64,000 nucleotides of DNA from Massilia yuzhufengensis (GCF_900112225.1 NZ_FOLD01000002.1:287377-351376), one strand, 5' to 3'. Numbered from the stretch's first letter, positions 15,791 through 25,558 are shown. Program-made: numbers and translations. The notes: generated by a model from the sequence alone, not told the origin.

Positions 15791-18505
15791 ATGCATACCC
15801 TGGTCCCTACCTCGATCCCGCGGGCGGCCCGGCGCCGCGCCCGCCGCACGGCGCTGGCGCGCTGGCTCGGGCGCGGCCTGGAGACCCATGTCTCGTTGCC
15901 GCTGTTCGCCCTGCTGCTGGTGGCCGCGCTGTGGGCCGCCGCCTTCCACACCATTGGCGCGGCCGAACAGGCCGCGCGCGAAGCGGCGCAGGACGCCACG
16001 CGCGAACTGGTGGACACCTATGAAGCCCAGATGGCGCGCAGCCTGAGCGGCATCGACCAGACCCTGCGCGTGCTGCAGTACGCGGTCGAGACCAATGGCC
16101 CGGGCGCGGCGCTGGGCGCGATGTCGGCCAAGGGCCTGCTGCCGCCGGGACTGGTGTTCCAGGTGGCGCTGGTGAGCGACAGCGGCCGGGTCCTGGCCAG
16201 CAACCCGGGCACGCACACCGGCGGCGACGTCACGCGCGCGCGCTGGTTCGCCTGGCACCGCGACCATCCGGACGACCTTCCTTTCGTCAGCGAGACCATC
16301 GGCCGGCGCGAGCCGCACGTGGTGTTCTCGCGCCGCATCAGCGACGCCGCCGGCCGCTTCGCCGGCGTGGCCACGGTGGCGGTCGACCCGGCCTACTTCA
16401 CCAGTTCCTACGAGCGCTCGCGCCAGGGCGAGCGCGGCCTGCTGGGCCTGGCCGGCAGCGACGGCGTGGTGCGCGCCGTGCGCGTCGGCGAATTCGTGTC
16501 GTGGGGCCAGCGCCTGGCCATGGGCGGCAGCGACGGCGTGCAGCTGGGCGCCAGCCCCACCGACGGCGAACTGCGCTACACCAGCACGCGCGCACTCAAT
16601 GGCTTCCCGCTGGTGGCCGTGGCCGGCCTGTCCGAAGCCGAGCAGATGGCCGGGTTCCGCCAGCAGCGCCGCGCCTGGCTGCTGGGCGCCAGCGCCGGCA
16701 CTGCCCTGCTGCTGCTGGTGGTCGCCTTCGTCAGCGCCTGGTCGTGGCAGCTGGCCAAGGCGCGCCGGCGCGAGCGGCTGGCGCAGCAAACCTATGCCGC
16801 CGCTTCCGAGGCCAGCCTGGACGCCTTCTTCGTGCTGCGCACCATGCGCGATGCCGGCGGCGCCGTGTGCGACTTCCTGATCGAGGACACCAATACCCGC
16901 GCCGAGCAGCTCACCGGACTGTCGCGGGCGCGCATGGAAGGCAAGCCGATGTCGGTGATGCTGCCGACCTACTTCAGCATGGGCATCTTCGCCGACCTGG
17001 CGGCGGTGGCCACCGACGGCGTGGCGCGCGAAGCCGAATGGCAGTCGCAGTTGCTGCCGGTCGCCGAGCGCTGGCTGCACCGCCAGGTGGTGCCGGTCGA
17101 AGGCGGCGTGGTGGCGATCGTGCGCGACATCACCGAGCGCAAGCTGGCCGAGCAGCGCATCCGCCACCTGGCCCACCACGACGACCTCACCGGCCTGCCG
17201 AACCGCAGCCTGCTGCGCGACCGCCTCGGCCAGGCCATCCGCGACGCCGAGCGCAAGGGCAAGAGCGTGGGCCTGGCCTTCATCGACCTCGATGGCTTCA
17301 AGCTGGTCAACGATGGCCTGGGCCACAACGCCGGAGACGAACTGCTGAAGGTGGTGGGCGAGCGCATGGGCCGCTGCCTGCGCCGCAACGACACCCTGGC
17401 GCGCTTCGGCGGCGACGAATTCGTGATCCTGCTGCCCGACCTGTCTGGCGACCCGATGGCGATCACGCCCTTGCTGGAAAAGGTGCGCCAGGCCGTCACC
17501 GAACCGGTCGAGGTCGAGGGACAGGAAGTCCAGGTCAGCTGCAGCATGGGCGTGGTGCTCTATCCGCGCGACGGCGGGGACGCCAACACCCTCATGATGA
17601 ACGCCGACGCGGCCATGTACCGCGCCAAGGAAAACAAGGACAGCTTCCAGTTCTACGCCAGCGAGATGAACGCCAGCGTGGAAGAAAAGCTGGTGCTGCT
17701 CGAAGGCATGCGCAGCGCGCTCGAGTCGTGCACGGACAGCCAGGACTGCGGCGGCGCCGCCTGCCAGTTCCACCTGCTCTACCAGCCCAAGATCGACCTG
17801 CGCAGCGGCCGCCTGTTCGGGGTCGAGGCCCTGATCCGCTGGAACCACCCGGAGCACGGCCTGATCTCGCCGCTGCGCTTCATCGGCCTGGCCGAGGAAA
17901 GCGGCATGATCGTGGCGCTGGGCGAATGGGTGGTGCGTAGCGCCTGCGCCCAGGGCCAGGCCTGGCGCGCCGCCGGCCTGCCCGCCTTGAGCATCTCGGT
18001 GAACGTGTCGGCCCGCCAGTTCGAGGAAAAGCGCCTGGTCGAACGCGTCGCCCAGGCCCTGCGCGATACCGGACTGCCGCCCGAAGCGCTGGAAGTCGAA
18101 GTCACCGAAAGCTCGATCATGCGCGACCTGGGCCGTTCGGTGGACAAGATGCGCGAGCTCAAGGCGATGGGGATCTCGCTGTCGATCGACGATTTCGGCA
18201 CCGGCTATTCGAGCCTGTCGGCCCTCAAGTCGTTCCCGATCAGCCGCCTGAAGATCGACAAGTCCTTCGTGTCCGACCTGGCCGACAGCGCCGACGACCA
18301 GGCCATCGCCATGGCCGTCATCTCGCTCGGCCACAAGCTGAACCTGCGCGTGATTGCCGAAGGCGTCGAGACCGAGCAGCAGCGCGCCTTCCTGAGTGCG
18401 AACGACTGCGACGAGATGCAGGGCTACCTGTTCAGCCCACCGGTGCCGGCCGAGCGCATCGCCGCGATGCTGGCGCAACAGCCTGGCGCCGGGGAGCTGC
18501 CGTGA
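15791..18505 (+). CDS. Membrane sensor protein with PAS, GGDEF and EAL domains
   Basis: A 904-residue inner-membrane protein controlling cyclic di-GMP. From the N-terminus: TM helix at about 33-55, a periplasmic Cache-like sensor of about 240 residues, a second TM helix at about 296-318, a PAS-like domain (about 330-450), GGDEF (about 460-625) and EAL (about 650-890). GGDEF is intact ('RFGGDEFVILLPD', near residue 539) with the inhibitory site RRND five residues before it. EAL is also intact ('VEALIRWNHP', 'DDFGTGYSSL', 'EGVETEQQ'). It may therefore both make and degrade c-di-GMP. The following cyclase gene overlaps its stop. Confidence 0.9.
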   Translation: MHTLVPTSIPRAARRRARRTALARWLGRGLETHVSLPLFALLLVAALWAAAFHTIGAAEQAAREAAQDATRELVDTYEAQMARSLSGIDQTLRVLQYAVETNGPGAALGAMSAKGLLPPGLVFQVALVSDSGRVLASNPGTHTGGDVTRARWFAWHRDHPDDLPFVSETIGRREPHVVFSRRISDAAGRFAGVATVAVDPAYFTSSYERSRQGERGLLGLAGSDGVVRAVRVGEFVSWGQRLAMGGSDGVQLGASPTDGELRYTSTRALNGFPLVAVAGLSEAEQMAGFRQQRRAWLLGASAGTALLLLVVAFVSAWSWQLAKARRRERLAQQTYAAASEASLDAFFVLRTMRDAGGAVCDFLIEDTNTRAEQLTGLSRARMEGKPMSVMLPTYFSMGIFADLAAVATDGVAREAEWQSQLLPVAERWLHRQVVPVEGGVVAIVRDITERKLAEQRIRHLAHHDDLTGLPNRSLLRDRLGQAIRDAERKGKSVGLAFIDLDGFKLVNDGLGHNAGDELLKVVGERMGRCLRRNDTLARFGGDEFVILLPDLSGDPMAITPLLEKVRQAVTEPVEVEGQEVQVSCSMGVVLYPRDGGDANTLMMNADAAMYRAKENKDSFQFYASEMNASVEEKLVLLEGMRSALESCTDSQDCGGAACQFHLLYQPKIDLRSGRLFGVEALIRWNHPEHGLISPLRFIGLAEESGMIVALGEWVVRSACAQGQAWRAAGLPALSISVNVSARQFEEKRLVERVAQALRDTGLPPEALEVEVTESSIMRDLGRSVDKMRELKAMGISLSIDDFGTGYSSLSALKSFPISRLKIDKSFVSDLADSADDQAIAMAVISLGHKLNLRVIAEGVETEQQRAFLSANDCDEMQGYLFSPPVPAERIAAMLAQQPGAGELP

Positions 18506-19599
18506 GCCTGCTGCGCCGCCTCGTCGAGCTCCTGTACGGCAGCGACCGCGCGCTGCGCCGCATGCTGCAGTACTGGGCCGCCACCTGCGTGCTGTACGTG
18601 GTGTGCATCGGCCTGGTGCTGGTGCAGGTCAGCCGCGGCATGACCGACGGCGAGACCGCGCACCGCCTGATCGTCTTCGGCAGCTGGGGGGCGCTGGCCT
18701 TCTACGCCCTGATTCGCGCCAGCGCCCGCCTGGGCCTGAAGCCGGACCAGCTGGCGGTATCGCAAGCGGTGTTCTCGATGATCTGCACCATGTGCGCGTA
18801 TGCGATCTCGGGGCCGCTGCGCGCCGCGGTCCTCGTCATGACGGTGCTGATCATCGCGTTCTGCATGTTCGCGGCGCGGCCGCGCCAGACCCTGCTGCTG
18901 TCGATCGGCTCGCTGGCTGGTGCGGGCGGCGTGATGTACTGGCTGCAGGCGCACGACCCGCTGCGCTACCCGCCCATGACCGAGCTGCTCACCTTCGGTT
19001 ACCTGGCCGGCGCCCTGCTCGCCACCGCCTTGCTCAGCGGCGAGATGAGCAAGCTGCGCTCGCGCCTGAAGCGCCAGCGCCGTGAGCTCAGCGATGCCCT
19101 CGAGACCATCCGCGTGCTGGCCACCGTCGACGAACTGACCTCGCTGGTGAACCGGCGCCGCATGCACGAGGTATTGGAAGCCGAGGAGCGGCGCCAGCCG
19201 GACGAGAACGGCACCTGCATCGCCCTGCTCGACATCGACTTCTTCAAGCAGGTCAACGACCAGTTCGGCCACGCCGCCGGCGACGCCGTGCTGCGCAGCT
19301 TCTCGATCGCGGCGCGCGCCTCGCTGCGCGCCAACGACGTGCTGGCGCGCTGGGGCGGCGAGGAATTCCTGCTGCTGCTGCCCGACGCCGCGCCGGAAGA
19401 CGCACGCCACGTGCTGGAGCGGATGGCCGAGCGCGTGCACGGCATGCCGGTGCCGGGGGTACAGGGCCGCCGCATCAGCTTCTCGGCCGGCCTGGCCACG
19501 CGGCGCGCGGGCGAGCCGTTTGCCGACGCCATCCACCGGGCCGACAATGCGCTGTACCAGGCCAAGGAAGCGGGCCGCGACCGGATCGTGCTGGCCTGA
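18502..19599 (+). CDS. Membrane-bound diguanylate cyclase (GGDEF)
   Basis: A 365-residue inner-membrane enzyme that makes c-di-GMP from two GTP. The N-terminal ~190 residues contain about six hydrophobic helices with little periplasmic sequence, resembling MASE-type membrane sensors. A short coiled linker ('LRSRLKRQRRELSDALETI') leads to GGDEF: 'DIDFFKQVNDQFGHAAGD', 'RWGGEEFLLLLPD' (near residue 285) with the I-site RAND upstream. The GTG start overlaps the stop of the preceding gene by 4 bp, giving translational coupling. Last gene of the porin/binding-protein operon. Confidence 0.88.
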   Translation: MSLLRRLVELLYGSDRALRRMLQYWAATCVLYVVCIGLVLVQVSRGMTDGETAHRLIVFGSWGALAFYALIRASARLGLKPDQLAVSQAVFSMICTMCAYAISGPLRAAVLVMTVLIIAFCMFAARPRQTLLLSIGSLAGAGGVMYWLQAHDPLRYPPMTELLTFGYLAGALLATALLSGEMSKLRSRLKRQRRELSDALETIRVLATVDELTSLVNRRRMHEVLEAEERRQPDENGTCIALLDIDFFKQVNDQFGHAAGDAVLRSFSIAARASLRANDVLARWGGEEFLLLLPDAAPEDARHVLERMAERVHGMPVPGVQGRRISFSAGLATRRAGEPFADAIHRADNALYQAKEAGRDRIVLA

Positions 19600-19710
19600 C
19601 CCTCATCGCCGGATGACGAAGTAAAACTACAGATAACTGGGGTGCAGGTGATTGCCTGCCCTCCATTCTTCTGTTACTTTACTACATCGACATATCCTAT
19701 CGGAGCTTCG

Positions 19711-21549
19711 GTGGTCAAATTCCTTCTTGCGGCAATCCTGGTCCTGCCCCTTGCGGCGGGCGCATCGAGTCCCGCCATCGGGCATGTCGAACCACCCAGC
19801 TGGTGGGTCGGGATGAAGCAGGCCAGCCTGCAGCTGATGGTGCACGGCGAGCAGGTCGGCCGGCTCGAGCCGGCGCTGGCCTATCCGGGGGTGCGCATCA
19901 CCGGCGTCGAACGCACCGACAACCCCAACTACCTGTTCGTCACCCTGGACATCGGCAAGGATGCCCGGCCGGGTGAACTCGAGCTGCAGTTCAAGCGCGG
20001 CAAGGAAGTGGCGGCGCGCCACCGCTACCGGCTCGACCCACGCCGCGCCGGCTCGGCCGAGCGCCGCAGCTTCGATGCCAGCGATGCGATCTATCTGCTG
20101 ATGCCGGACCGTTTCGCGAACGGCAACCCGGCCAACGACCAGGCCGGCATGCTGGAAGGCGCCGAGCGCAGGGCACCGAACAAACGGCATGGCGGCGACC
20201 TGGCGGGCATGCAGGCCGGGCTCGACTACGTCCGCGACCTCGGCTTCACGATGATCTGGCCCACGCCGCTGCTCGAGAACAACCAGCCGGCCTACTCCTA
20301 CCATGGCTATGCGCTGACCGATTACTACAAGATCGACCCGCGCTTCGGCAGCAATGCAGACTTCCGCGCCTACGTGGCCGCCGCCAAGGCGCGCGGCATC
20401 GGCGTGATCCACGACATCGTGCTGAACCACATCGGCACCAGCCACTGGTGGATGCGCGACCTGCCGGCACGCGACTGGATCAACCACGGCACCGTGTTCA
20501 AACCGACCAACAACCAGCATACGGTGGCCCAGGACATCCACGCGGCGCCGGAAGAAAAGGCCCGCTTCTTCGATGGCTGGTTCGTCGAGACCATGCCCGA
20601 CCTGAACCAGCGCAACAAGCTGGTGGCGCGCTACCTGATCCAGAACACGCTGTGGTGGGTCGAGTACGCCGACCTGGCGGGGATCCGCGAAGACACCTAT
20701 TCGTATTCCGATCCCGCCTTCCTCAACGAGTGGAACCGGGCGCTGGTGCGCGAATACCCGCACATGAACGTGGTCGGCGAAGAGATGGATGCACGGCCGC
20801 ACATGGTGGCCTACTGGCAGAAGGGCGTCGTCAATCGCGACGGCTACCGTTCCGAGCTGCCCACCGTGATGGACTTCCCCCTGAGCGACACCGCGCCGGA
20901 AGCCCTGCTCGCGCCTGAGTCAAGCGGCAAGGGCCTGATCCGGATCTACGAGATCCTGGCCGCAGACTACCTGTACGCCGATCCGATGAAGCTGATGGTC
21001 TTCCCGGACAACCACGACCGGCCGCGGGTGCTGGCGCAGGTCGACAACAACATCGACCTCGCCAGGAGCAACCTGGTGCTGATGGCGACCACGCGCGGCA
21101 TCCCGCAGGTCTTCTACGGCACCGAGGTGCTGATCGGCAGTCCGAAACAGCGCGAGGACGGCGTGCTGCGCGCCGACATGCCCGGCGGCTGGGCCGGCGA
21201 CGGGGCCAGCGCCTTCACCGGCGCCGGCTTGAGCGCCAGCCAGCGCGACATGCAGGCCTTCGTGCGCACCCTCTTCAACTGGCGCAAGACCAGTTCCGCG
21301 GTCACTGGCGGCAAGCTGACCCACTACCTGCCGCAGGACGGCAGCTACGTCTACTTCCGGCACGATGGCAAGCAGACGGTCATGGTGGTGATCAACAAGA
21401 ACGCCGGCGACACCCGGCTCGCGCTGGAACGCTTCGCCGGCATGATCAAGGGCGCGCCTTCGGCCACCAACGTGCTCACCGGGGCCAAGGTGGACCTGCG
21501 CACGCCGCTCGCGCTGCCTGCCATGACGTCGGTGGTGCTGGCCTGGTAA
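19711..21549 (+). CDS. Secreted GH13 alpha-amylase family enzyme (neopullulanase/cyclomaltodextrinase-like)
   Basis: A 612-residue exported glycoside hydrolase acting on alpha-1,4- or alpha-1,6-glucans. GTG 19711 is chosen because it follows CGGAG by 6 bp and opens a signal peptide ('VKFLLAAILVLPLAAGAS'). An N-terminal beta-sandwich typical of neopullulanases (about 25-125) precedes the barrel. The four GH13 regions are intact: 'DIVLNH' (I, near 236), 'GIREDTYSY' with the nucleophile Asp (II, near 326), 'VVGEEMDAR' with the acid Glu (III, near 355), and 'PDNHDR' (IV, near 432). A C-terminal domain ends in 'TSVVLAW'. It is a single gene with no maltodextrin transporter nearby. Confidence 0.88.
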   Translation: MVKFLLAAILVLPLAAGASSPAIGHVEPPSWWVGMKQASLQLMVHGEQVGRLEPALAYPGVRITGVERTDNPNYLFVTLDIGKDARPGELELQFKRGKEVAARHRYRLDPRRAGSAERRSFDASDAIYLLMPDRFANGNPANDQAGMLEGAERRAPNKRHGGDLAGMQAGLDYVRDLGFTMIWPTPLLENNQPAYSYHGYALTDYYKIDPRFGSNADFRAYVAAAKARGIGVIHDIVLNHIGTSHWWMRDLPARDWINHGTVFKPTNNQHTVAQDIHAAPEEKARFFDGWFVETMPDLNQRNKLVARYLIQNTLWWVEYADLAGIREDTYSYSDPAFLNEWNRALVREYPHMNVVGEEMDARPHMVAYWQKGVVNRDGYRSELPTVMDFPLSDTAPEALLAPESSGKGLIRIYEILAADYLYADPMKLMVFPDNHDRPRVLAQVDNNIDLARSNLVLMATTRGIPQVFYGTEVLIGSPKQREDGVLRADMPGGWAGDGASAFTGAGLSASQRDMQAFVRTLFNWRKTSSAVTGGKLTHYLPQDGSYVYFRHDGKQTVMVVINKNAGDTRLALERFAGMIKGAPSATNVLTGAKVDLRTPLALPAMTSVVLAW

Positions 21550-21577
21550 GCTGCTGCGCCGCGGTGCGCATCCAGGG

Positions 21578-21608
21578 GTAGGGTGGTCGGCTGCGCCGAC
21601 CACCCTAC
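21578..21608. repeat. REP-like palindrome, GTAGGGTGGTCGGC family
   Basis: Perfect 14-bp arms with loop TGC, the same sequence as the copy at 12766-12796. It sits between the convergent amylase and DUF1501 genes. Confidence 0.8.
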
Positions 21609-21622
21609 CTGTCAGCGAGATC

Positions 21623-22771
21623 CTAAGCCTTCAACAACCGCGCCAGCGGCTTGCCCAGCAGCGCCTGCGGGAACAGCGCGCGCCCCATCTTCCCCGGATC
21701 GACCCGGAAGGTCTCCGCGCAGGTTTGCGCAATCAAGGCCTCCAGCGCCAGGGTCGGGCGGAGGTCGCGGCCATCGAGCAGATCGGCCGGCGCCAGCCCC
21801 GGCCAGTCGGCCACGATCCGCCCGCCCTGCACCGCCCCGCCCACCAGCATCGCCGCCGCGCCCGTGCCGTGGTCGGTGCCGCCGGTGCCGTTCACTGCGG
21901 CCGTGCGCCCGAACTCGGTCGCCACCAGCACCACCGTCTGGTCCCAGGCCGGCCCGAGCCCCTGGCGCAGGCCGGCGATCAGGCCATCCAGGCCACGCAG
22001 CTGGGCCGCCAGGCGGCCGGCCTGGCCGCTGTGGGTATCCCAGCCGCCGGTCTCGATCATGGCGATGCGCGGGCCGTCCGCGCGGCCCAGGAAGCCCGCC
22101 GCCGAGCGTCCCAGTTCCGCCGGACCCTGGCGATTGCCGCCATTGGCGATGCCACCCGCCATGCTGCGCGCTTCCTGGGCCGCCGACCACAGCGCGTGCA
22201 GCTGGGCGTCGCCCGCATACAGCTGCTCGATGCGCAGCAACAGGTCTTCGTTCGGCTGCGGCAGGGTCGACGGCGCATAGGACGTCACCGGGAGCGCGCC
22301 GCGCAGCGCCATCGGCACGGTCGGGGCCAGCGCGATCGCATCCTTGCCGGGGCGCGCCAGCAAGCCGACCAGGCGGTTCATCCAGCCGTCCTTCACTGCG
22401 TAGGGCGCGCGGCCGCCCGTCTCCAGCACGTTCTGGCCGTCGAAGTGGGAGCGCTCGCGGTAGGACGAAGCGACGGCGTGGAAGAAGCTGGCCTGCCCGG
22501 CCGCGTACAGCGCGCCCAGTTCGGCCAGCGCCGGATGCAGCGCGAAGCTGCCGTCCAGTTTCAGCGCGGCGTCGGGCTCGATGGCGAGCGCGCCGCGCAG
22601 GCTGGCGTAGTGCGGGTCGGCATGCGGTATGAGCGTGTGCAGGCCGTCGGCCGCGCCGCGCTGGATGATGAAGACGAAGCGCCGTTCGCCCGCGGCCTGC
22701 GCGAACGTGACGCTGGGCAGGGCCAGCAGCGCCGCAGCGCCGGACAGGAAGTGACGTCGATTCAAGGCCAT
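21623..22771 (-). CDS. DUF1501 family protein, Tat-exported
   Basis: A 382-residue DUF1501 protein of the alkaline phosphatase/sulfatase superfamily. The N-terminus 'MALNRRHFLSGAAALLALP' is a twin-arginine signal. Later motifs 'METGGWDTHSGQAG' and 'GRTAAVNGTGGTDHGTGAAAM' contain the His/Asp/Thr residues conserved in the family and likely to bind metal. It starts 1 bp after the DUF1800 stop, a common gene pair whose function is not established. The start ATG at 22771 is preceded by GGAGGTAAG. Confidence 0.85.
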   Translation of the reverse strand: MALNRRHFLSGAAALLALPSVTFAQAAGERRFVFIIQRGAADGLHTLIPHADPHYASLRGALAIEPDAALKLDGSFALHPALAELGALYAAGQASFFHAVASSYRERSHFDGQNVLETGGRAPYAVKDGWMNRLVGLLARPGKDAIALAPTVPMALRGALPVTSYAPSTLPQPNEDLLLRIEQLYAGDAQLHALWSAAQEARSMAGGIANGGNRQGPAELGRSAAGFLGRADGPRIAMIETGGWDTHSGQAGRLAAQLRGLDGLIAGLRQGLGPAWDQTVVLVATEFGRTAAVNGTGGTDHGTGAAAMLVGGAVQGGRIVADWPGLAPADLLDGRDLRPTLALEALIAQTCAETFRVDPGKMGRALFPQALLGKPLARLLKA

Positions 22772-22772
22772 C

Positions 22773-24134
22773 TTACCTCCGCAGGAATTCGGGTGAGGCC
22801 AGCAGCAGCGCCAGCGCGGTGGACGGGCTGTCGGCGCGGGCAATCGCGGTGCCGGTCGCCTCGCCCGGGCCGCCCGGCAGGATGCGCGGCGCCAGCGCCC
22901 GCGCGTCGATGGAGGCGCCGGCCTGGGCGCCCAGGCGCTGCGCGGCTTCCACCCGGCGCAGCAGCGCGTCCGGCGCGGCCCAGGTGGCGGCCAGGTCGCC
23001 ATAGCCGGCGGGCGAGCCGGGCCGCCATACGGGCTGGCCCAGCTGATTCATCAGGTTGGCCGCCTGCGGCGCGGGCAGCTCGCGCCGGCCCAGCGCGCGC
23101 AGGCTCGATACGCCCCAGTCCCACGGCGACTTGAACTTGCCCGTGCCCGCGGCCCAGCTCTCGGGCGCCATCACCAGTTCGCGGTACACGGCGGCCAGGT
23201 CGCCGCTGCTGCGCATGAAGCGCTCGGCCAGGCGCGCCACCAGGCCGGCAGGAGGCTCGTCGGCCACGAAGTGGCGCGCCAGCTTGGTGGCGATGTGCCG
23301 CGCGGTGACGGGGGCCGTGGCCAGGTCGTGCAGGATGGCGCGCGCCTGCGCTTCGCCGGTATCCGGGTAGCTGCGGCCGAGCAGGCTGCGGGCGCCAGGT
23401 TCATGCAGCGCGGGCGCGAAGCGGAACGGGGCCGCGTCAGTGTCGGCGCCCTCTTCGTCCGGCAAGGTCCAGCCGGTGAGTGCGCGCGCCAGCTCCAGCA
23501 CGTCGGCCTGCGTGTAGCCGCTGCGCACACCCATCGTATGCAGCTCGAGGATCTCGCGCGCCAGGTTTTCGTTCAGGCCCTGGGCATTGCGGCGGCGCCG
23601 CGAACGGCGCCCGGCCGGGCTGTCCGGCCCGGTGGAGCGGGCCTGGTCCAGGAACAGCAGCATGGCCGGATGGCGCACGGCGGCCAGCAGCAGGTCTTCG
23701 AAGCGGCCCAGCACGTGCGGGCGGATCGCGTCCATCTCGAAGCTGCCGGCCAGCCCCACCACCGGCTGCTTGTCGACCGAGACCGCGAAATGATTCGACC
23801 AGAAATGCACCAGCCGCTCCACGAAAGGCGTGGGCGTCTGCAGGGCGCTGGCGGTGCGCGCGCCGATGGCGGCCTGCAGGTCCTGGCGCGCGCCGCGCTG
23901 GTAGGCATCGCGGATGGCGGCGCGCTGGTCTTCCGGCGCCTGGCGCGCCGCGCGCTGCTGCGCGATCCACGCCTGGGTTTGCGCCTGCGTATGCGGCAAG
24001 GCCTGCCAGGCAGCGGGCAGCGCCTCGTAGGCGTCCAGTTGGGACAGCAGCCAGGCCCTGGGGTCGGCTGGCACGGGGTCGCCCGGACGGGCGCCGAGTC
24101 CAAAACGGTTAAGGGCAATCGATTCGGCAGTCAT
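22773..24134 (-). CDS. DUF1800 family protein
   Basis: A 453-residue protein matching DUF1800 from the N-terminal 'IALNRFGLGARPGD' to the end. Typical segments are 'ERLVHFWSNHFAVSVDK', 'IRPHVLGRFEDLLLAAVRHPAMLLFLDQA', 'LNENLAREILELHTMGV' and 'GYTQADVLELARALTGW'. DUF1800 genes nearly always precede DUF1501 genes; the partner DUF1501 has a Tat signal while this protein shows none that I can see. The biochemical role is unknown. Confidence 0.85.
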   Translation of the reverse strand: MTAESIALNRFGLGARPGDPVPADPRAWLLSQLDAYEALPAAWQALPHTQAQTQAWIAQQRAARQAPEDQRAAIRDAYQRGARQDLQAAIGARTASALQTPTPFVERLVHFWSNHFAVSVDKQPVVGLAGSFEMDAIRPHVLGRFEDLLLAAVRHPAMLLFLDQARSTGPDSPAGRRSRRRRNAQGLNENLAREILELHTMGVRSGYTQADVLELARALTGWTLPDEEGADTDAAPFRFAPALHEPGARSLLGRSYPDTGEAQARAILHDLATAPVTARHIATKLARHFVADEPPAGLVARLAERFMRSSGDLAAVYRELVMAPESWAAGTGKFKSPWDWGVSSLRALGRRELPAPQAANLMNQLGQPVWRPGSPAGYGDLAATWAAPDALLRRVEAAQRLGAQAGASIDARALAPRILPGGPGEATGTAIARADSPSTALALLLASPEFLRR

Positions 24135-24234
24135 GGGGCGGTGTTCGCTCCGGTAGGGGGCAGGCGCTCTGCCGGGGTGGTTCGGGAGACCATTGCCTCT
24201 ATTCCGCCCGGGAGCGGAAAAAGTTCCAGCTTTT

Positions 24235-24774
24235 TCAGCGGGCCTGCAGGCGCCGGACCAGCGCGCGCGGATCGGCGTCGACCTGCATCAGGCCGAGGTG
24301 CTCGGGCCGCACGAATCCTTCCTCGCACTGGTGGCGCACGAAGGCCACCAGCCCATCCCAGAAGCCGTTGGCGTTGAACAGGCCGATCGGCTTGGCGTGG
24401 ATGCCCAGCTGGGCCCAGGTGAGCATCTCGAACAGTTCTTCCAGCGTGCCCATCCCGCCCGGCATGGCGATGAAGCCGTCGGACAGCTCCGCCATCATAG
24501 CTTTACGCTCATGCATGTCCTTGACCACGAACAGGCGCGTCAGGCCGGCGTGGCCGACTTCGCGCTCGACCAGCGCCTTCGGGATCACGCCGCTGGCTTC
24601 GCCGCCCATGCGCAGCACCTCGTCGGCGATCACGCCCATCAGGCCGACCTTGCCGCCGCCGTAGACCAGGCCGATATTGTGCTCGACCAGCGCCGCAGCC
24701 AGCAGGCGCGCGGCATCGGTGTAGAGCGGGTTCACGCCATGCGAGGCGCCACAGTAGACGGCAAGGGTTTTCAT
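24235..24774 (-). CDS. LOG family protein (TIGR00730)
   Basis: A 179-residue cytoplasmic nucleotide-processing protein of the LOG (lysine decarboxylase-like) family. Its signature is 'GFIAMPGGMGTLEELFEMLTW', containing PGGxGTxxE, and 'LVYGGGKVGLMGVIAD' near the N-terminus. Characterised relatives hydrolyse AMP or cytokinin riboside monophosphate to free base and ribose 5-phosphate; the old 'lysine decarboxylase' label is wrong for this family. It lies 12 bp downstream of a TetR regulator gene and may be co-transcribed with it. Confidence 0.88.
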   Translation of the reverse strand: MKTLAVYCGASHGVNPLYTDAARLLAAALVEHNIGLVYGGGKVGLMGVIADEVLRMGGEASGVIPKALVEREVGHAGLTRLFVVKDMHERKAMMAELSDGFIAMPGGMGTLEELFEMLTWAQLGIHAKPIGLFNANGFWDGLVAFVRHQCEEGFVRPEHLGLMQVDADPRALVRRLQAR

Positions 24775-24786
24775 GGGGCGAACCTG

Positions 24787-25482
24787 TTACAGGAAATCGG
24801 CGCCGGGCCTGGCCTCGGCGGAGAGCTTCTTGAGGTATTCCTCGGACAGTTTTTCGAACAGCAGGCGGGTGTCGCCGCGCAGGTAGGGGCCCACCATCGA
24901 CAGCACCTGGTAGCAGCCGCGCGCCAGTGCGTCGGCGATCGCCTGCTGCTCGCTGTACTTGCGCGGGTTGCGCACGTATTCATACGACAGCCAGTAGGTC
25001 GCCACCACCACCATATTGGTCGCCATCGCGCCGATCTGCTGGTCGCCCGCTTCCAGCGAGCCTTCGCTGCGCAGGTCTTCGCACAGCTGGCGCGCGACCT
25101 TGATCTTGTGGGCGAGGATGGCCTTGAAGTGCAGCTCGAGCTTGCGGTTGCGCGACAGCAGATCGTTGAGGTCGCGGTAGAAGAAGCGGTAGCGCCAGAT
25201 CAGTTCGAACATCAGGTGCAGGTAGAGCCACACGTCCTCCATGTTCGAGCGGCGGCCCGCCGGCACCGTGAGGATGCGCTCGATCTCCGCCTCGAACTGG
25301 TTGAAGATCGAGTTGACGATGTCGTCCTTGTTACGGAAATGATAGTACAGGTTGCCGGGCGAGATATTCATCTCCTCGGCGATGACCGTCGTCGTGATGT
25401 TCGGCTCGCCGAACTCGTTGAACAGCCTGAGCGAGAGCTCGAGGATGCGTTCACGGGTCCGGCGCGGAGCTTTTTGTTGCAT
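24787..25482 (-). CDS. TetR/AcrR-type transcriptional regulator
   Basis: A 231-residue regulator. The N-terminal HTH is clear: 'RERILELSLRLFNEFGEPNITTTVIAEEMNISPGNLYYHFRNKDDIVNSIF', where 'ISPGNLYYHF' is the recognition helix. The C-terminal helical ligand domain ('MEDVWLYLHLMFELIWRYRFFYRDLNDLL') belongs to the TetR_C_33-like group. The ATG at 25482 is preferred over upstream start codons, which add an unlikely Ser-rich tail. It precedes the LOG gene. The ligand is unknown. Confidence 0.85.
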   Translation of the reverse strand: MQQKAPRRTRERILELSLRLFNEFGEPNITTTVIAEEMNISPGNLYYHFRNKDDIVNSIFNQFEAEIERILTVPAGRRSNMEDVWLYLHLMFELIWRYRFFYRDLNDLLSRNRKLELHFKAILAHKIKVARQLCEDLRSEGSLEAGDQQIGAMATNMVVVATYWLSYEYVRNPRKYSEQQAIADALARGCYQVLSMVGPYLRGDTRLLFEKLSEEYLKKLSAEARPGADFL

Positions 25483-25558
25483 GAAGGGCGAAGTTTGTGA
25501 TTCCAGCCGCGAGGATAACACCAAATGCTGTCATTGAGACAGCATCGGCATGCGCTCA

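Noticed and set aside
15326..18478. 1050-codon open frame on the reverse strand
   Set aside because: It is antisense to the intact porin-linked GGDEF/EAL gene, rich in His/Arg/Ala, and has no domain. Long shadow frames are usual in high-GC DNA.
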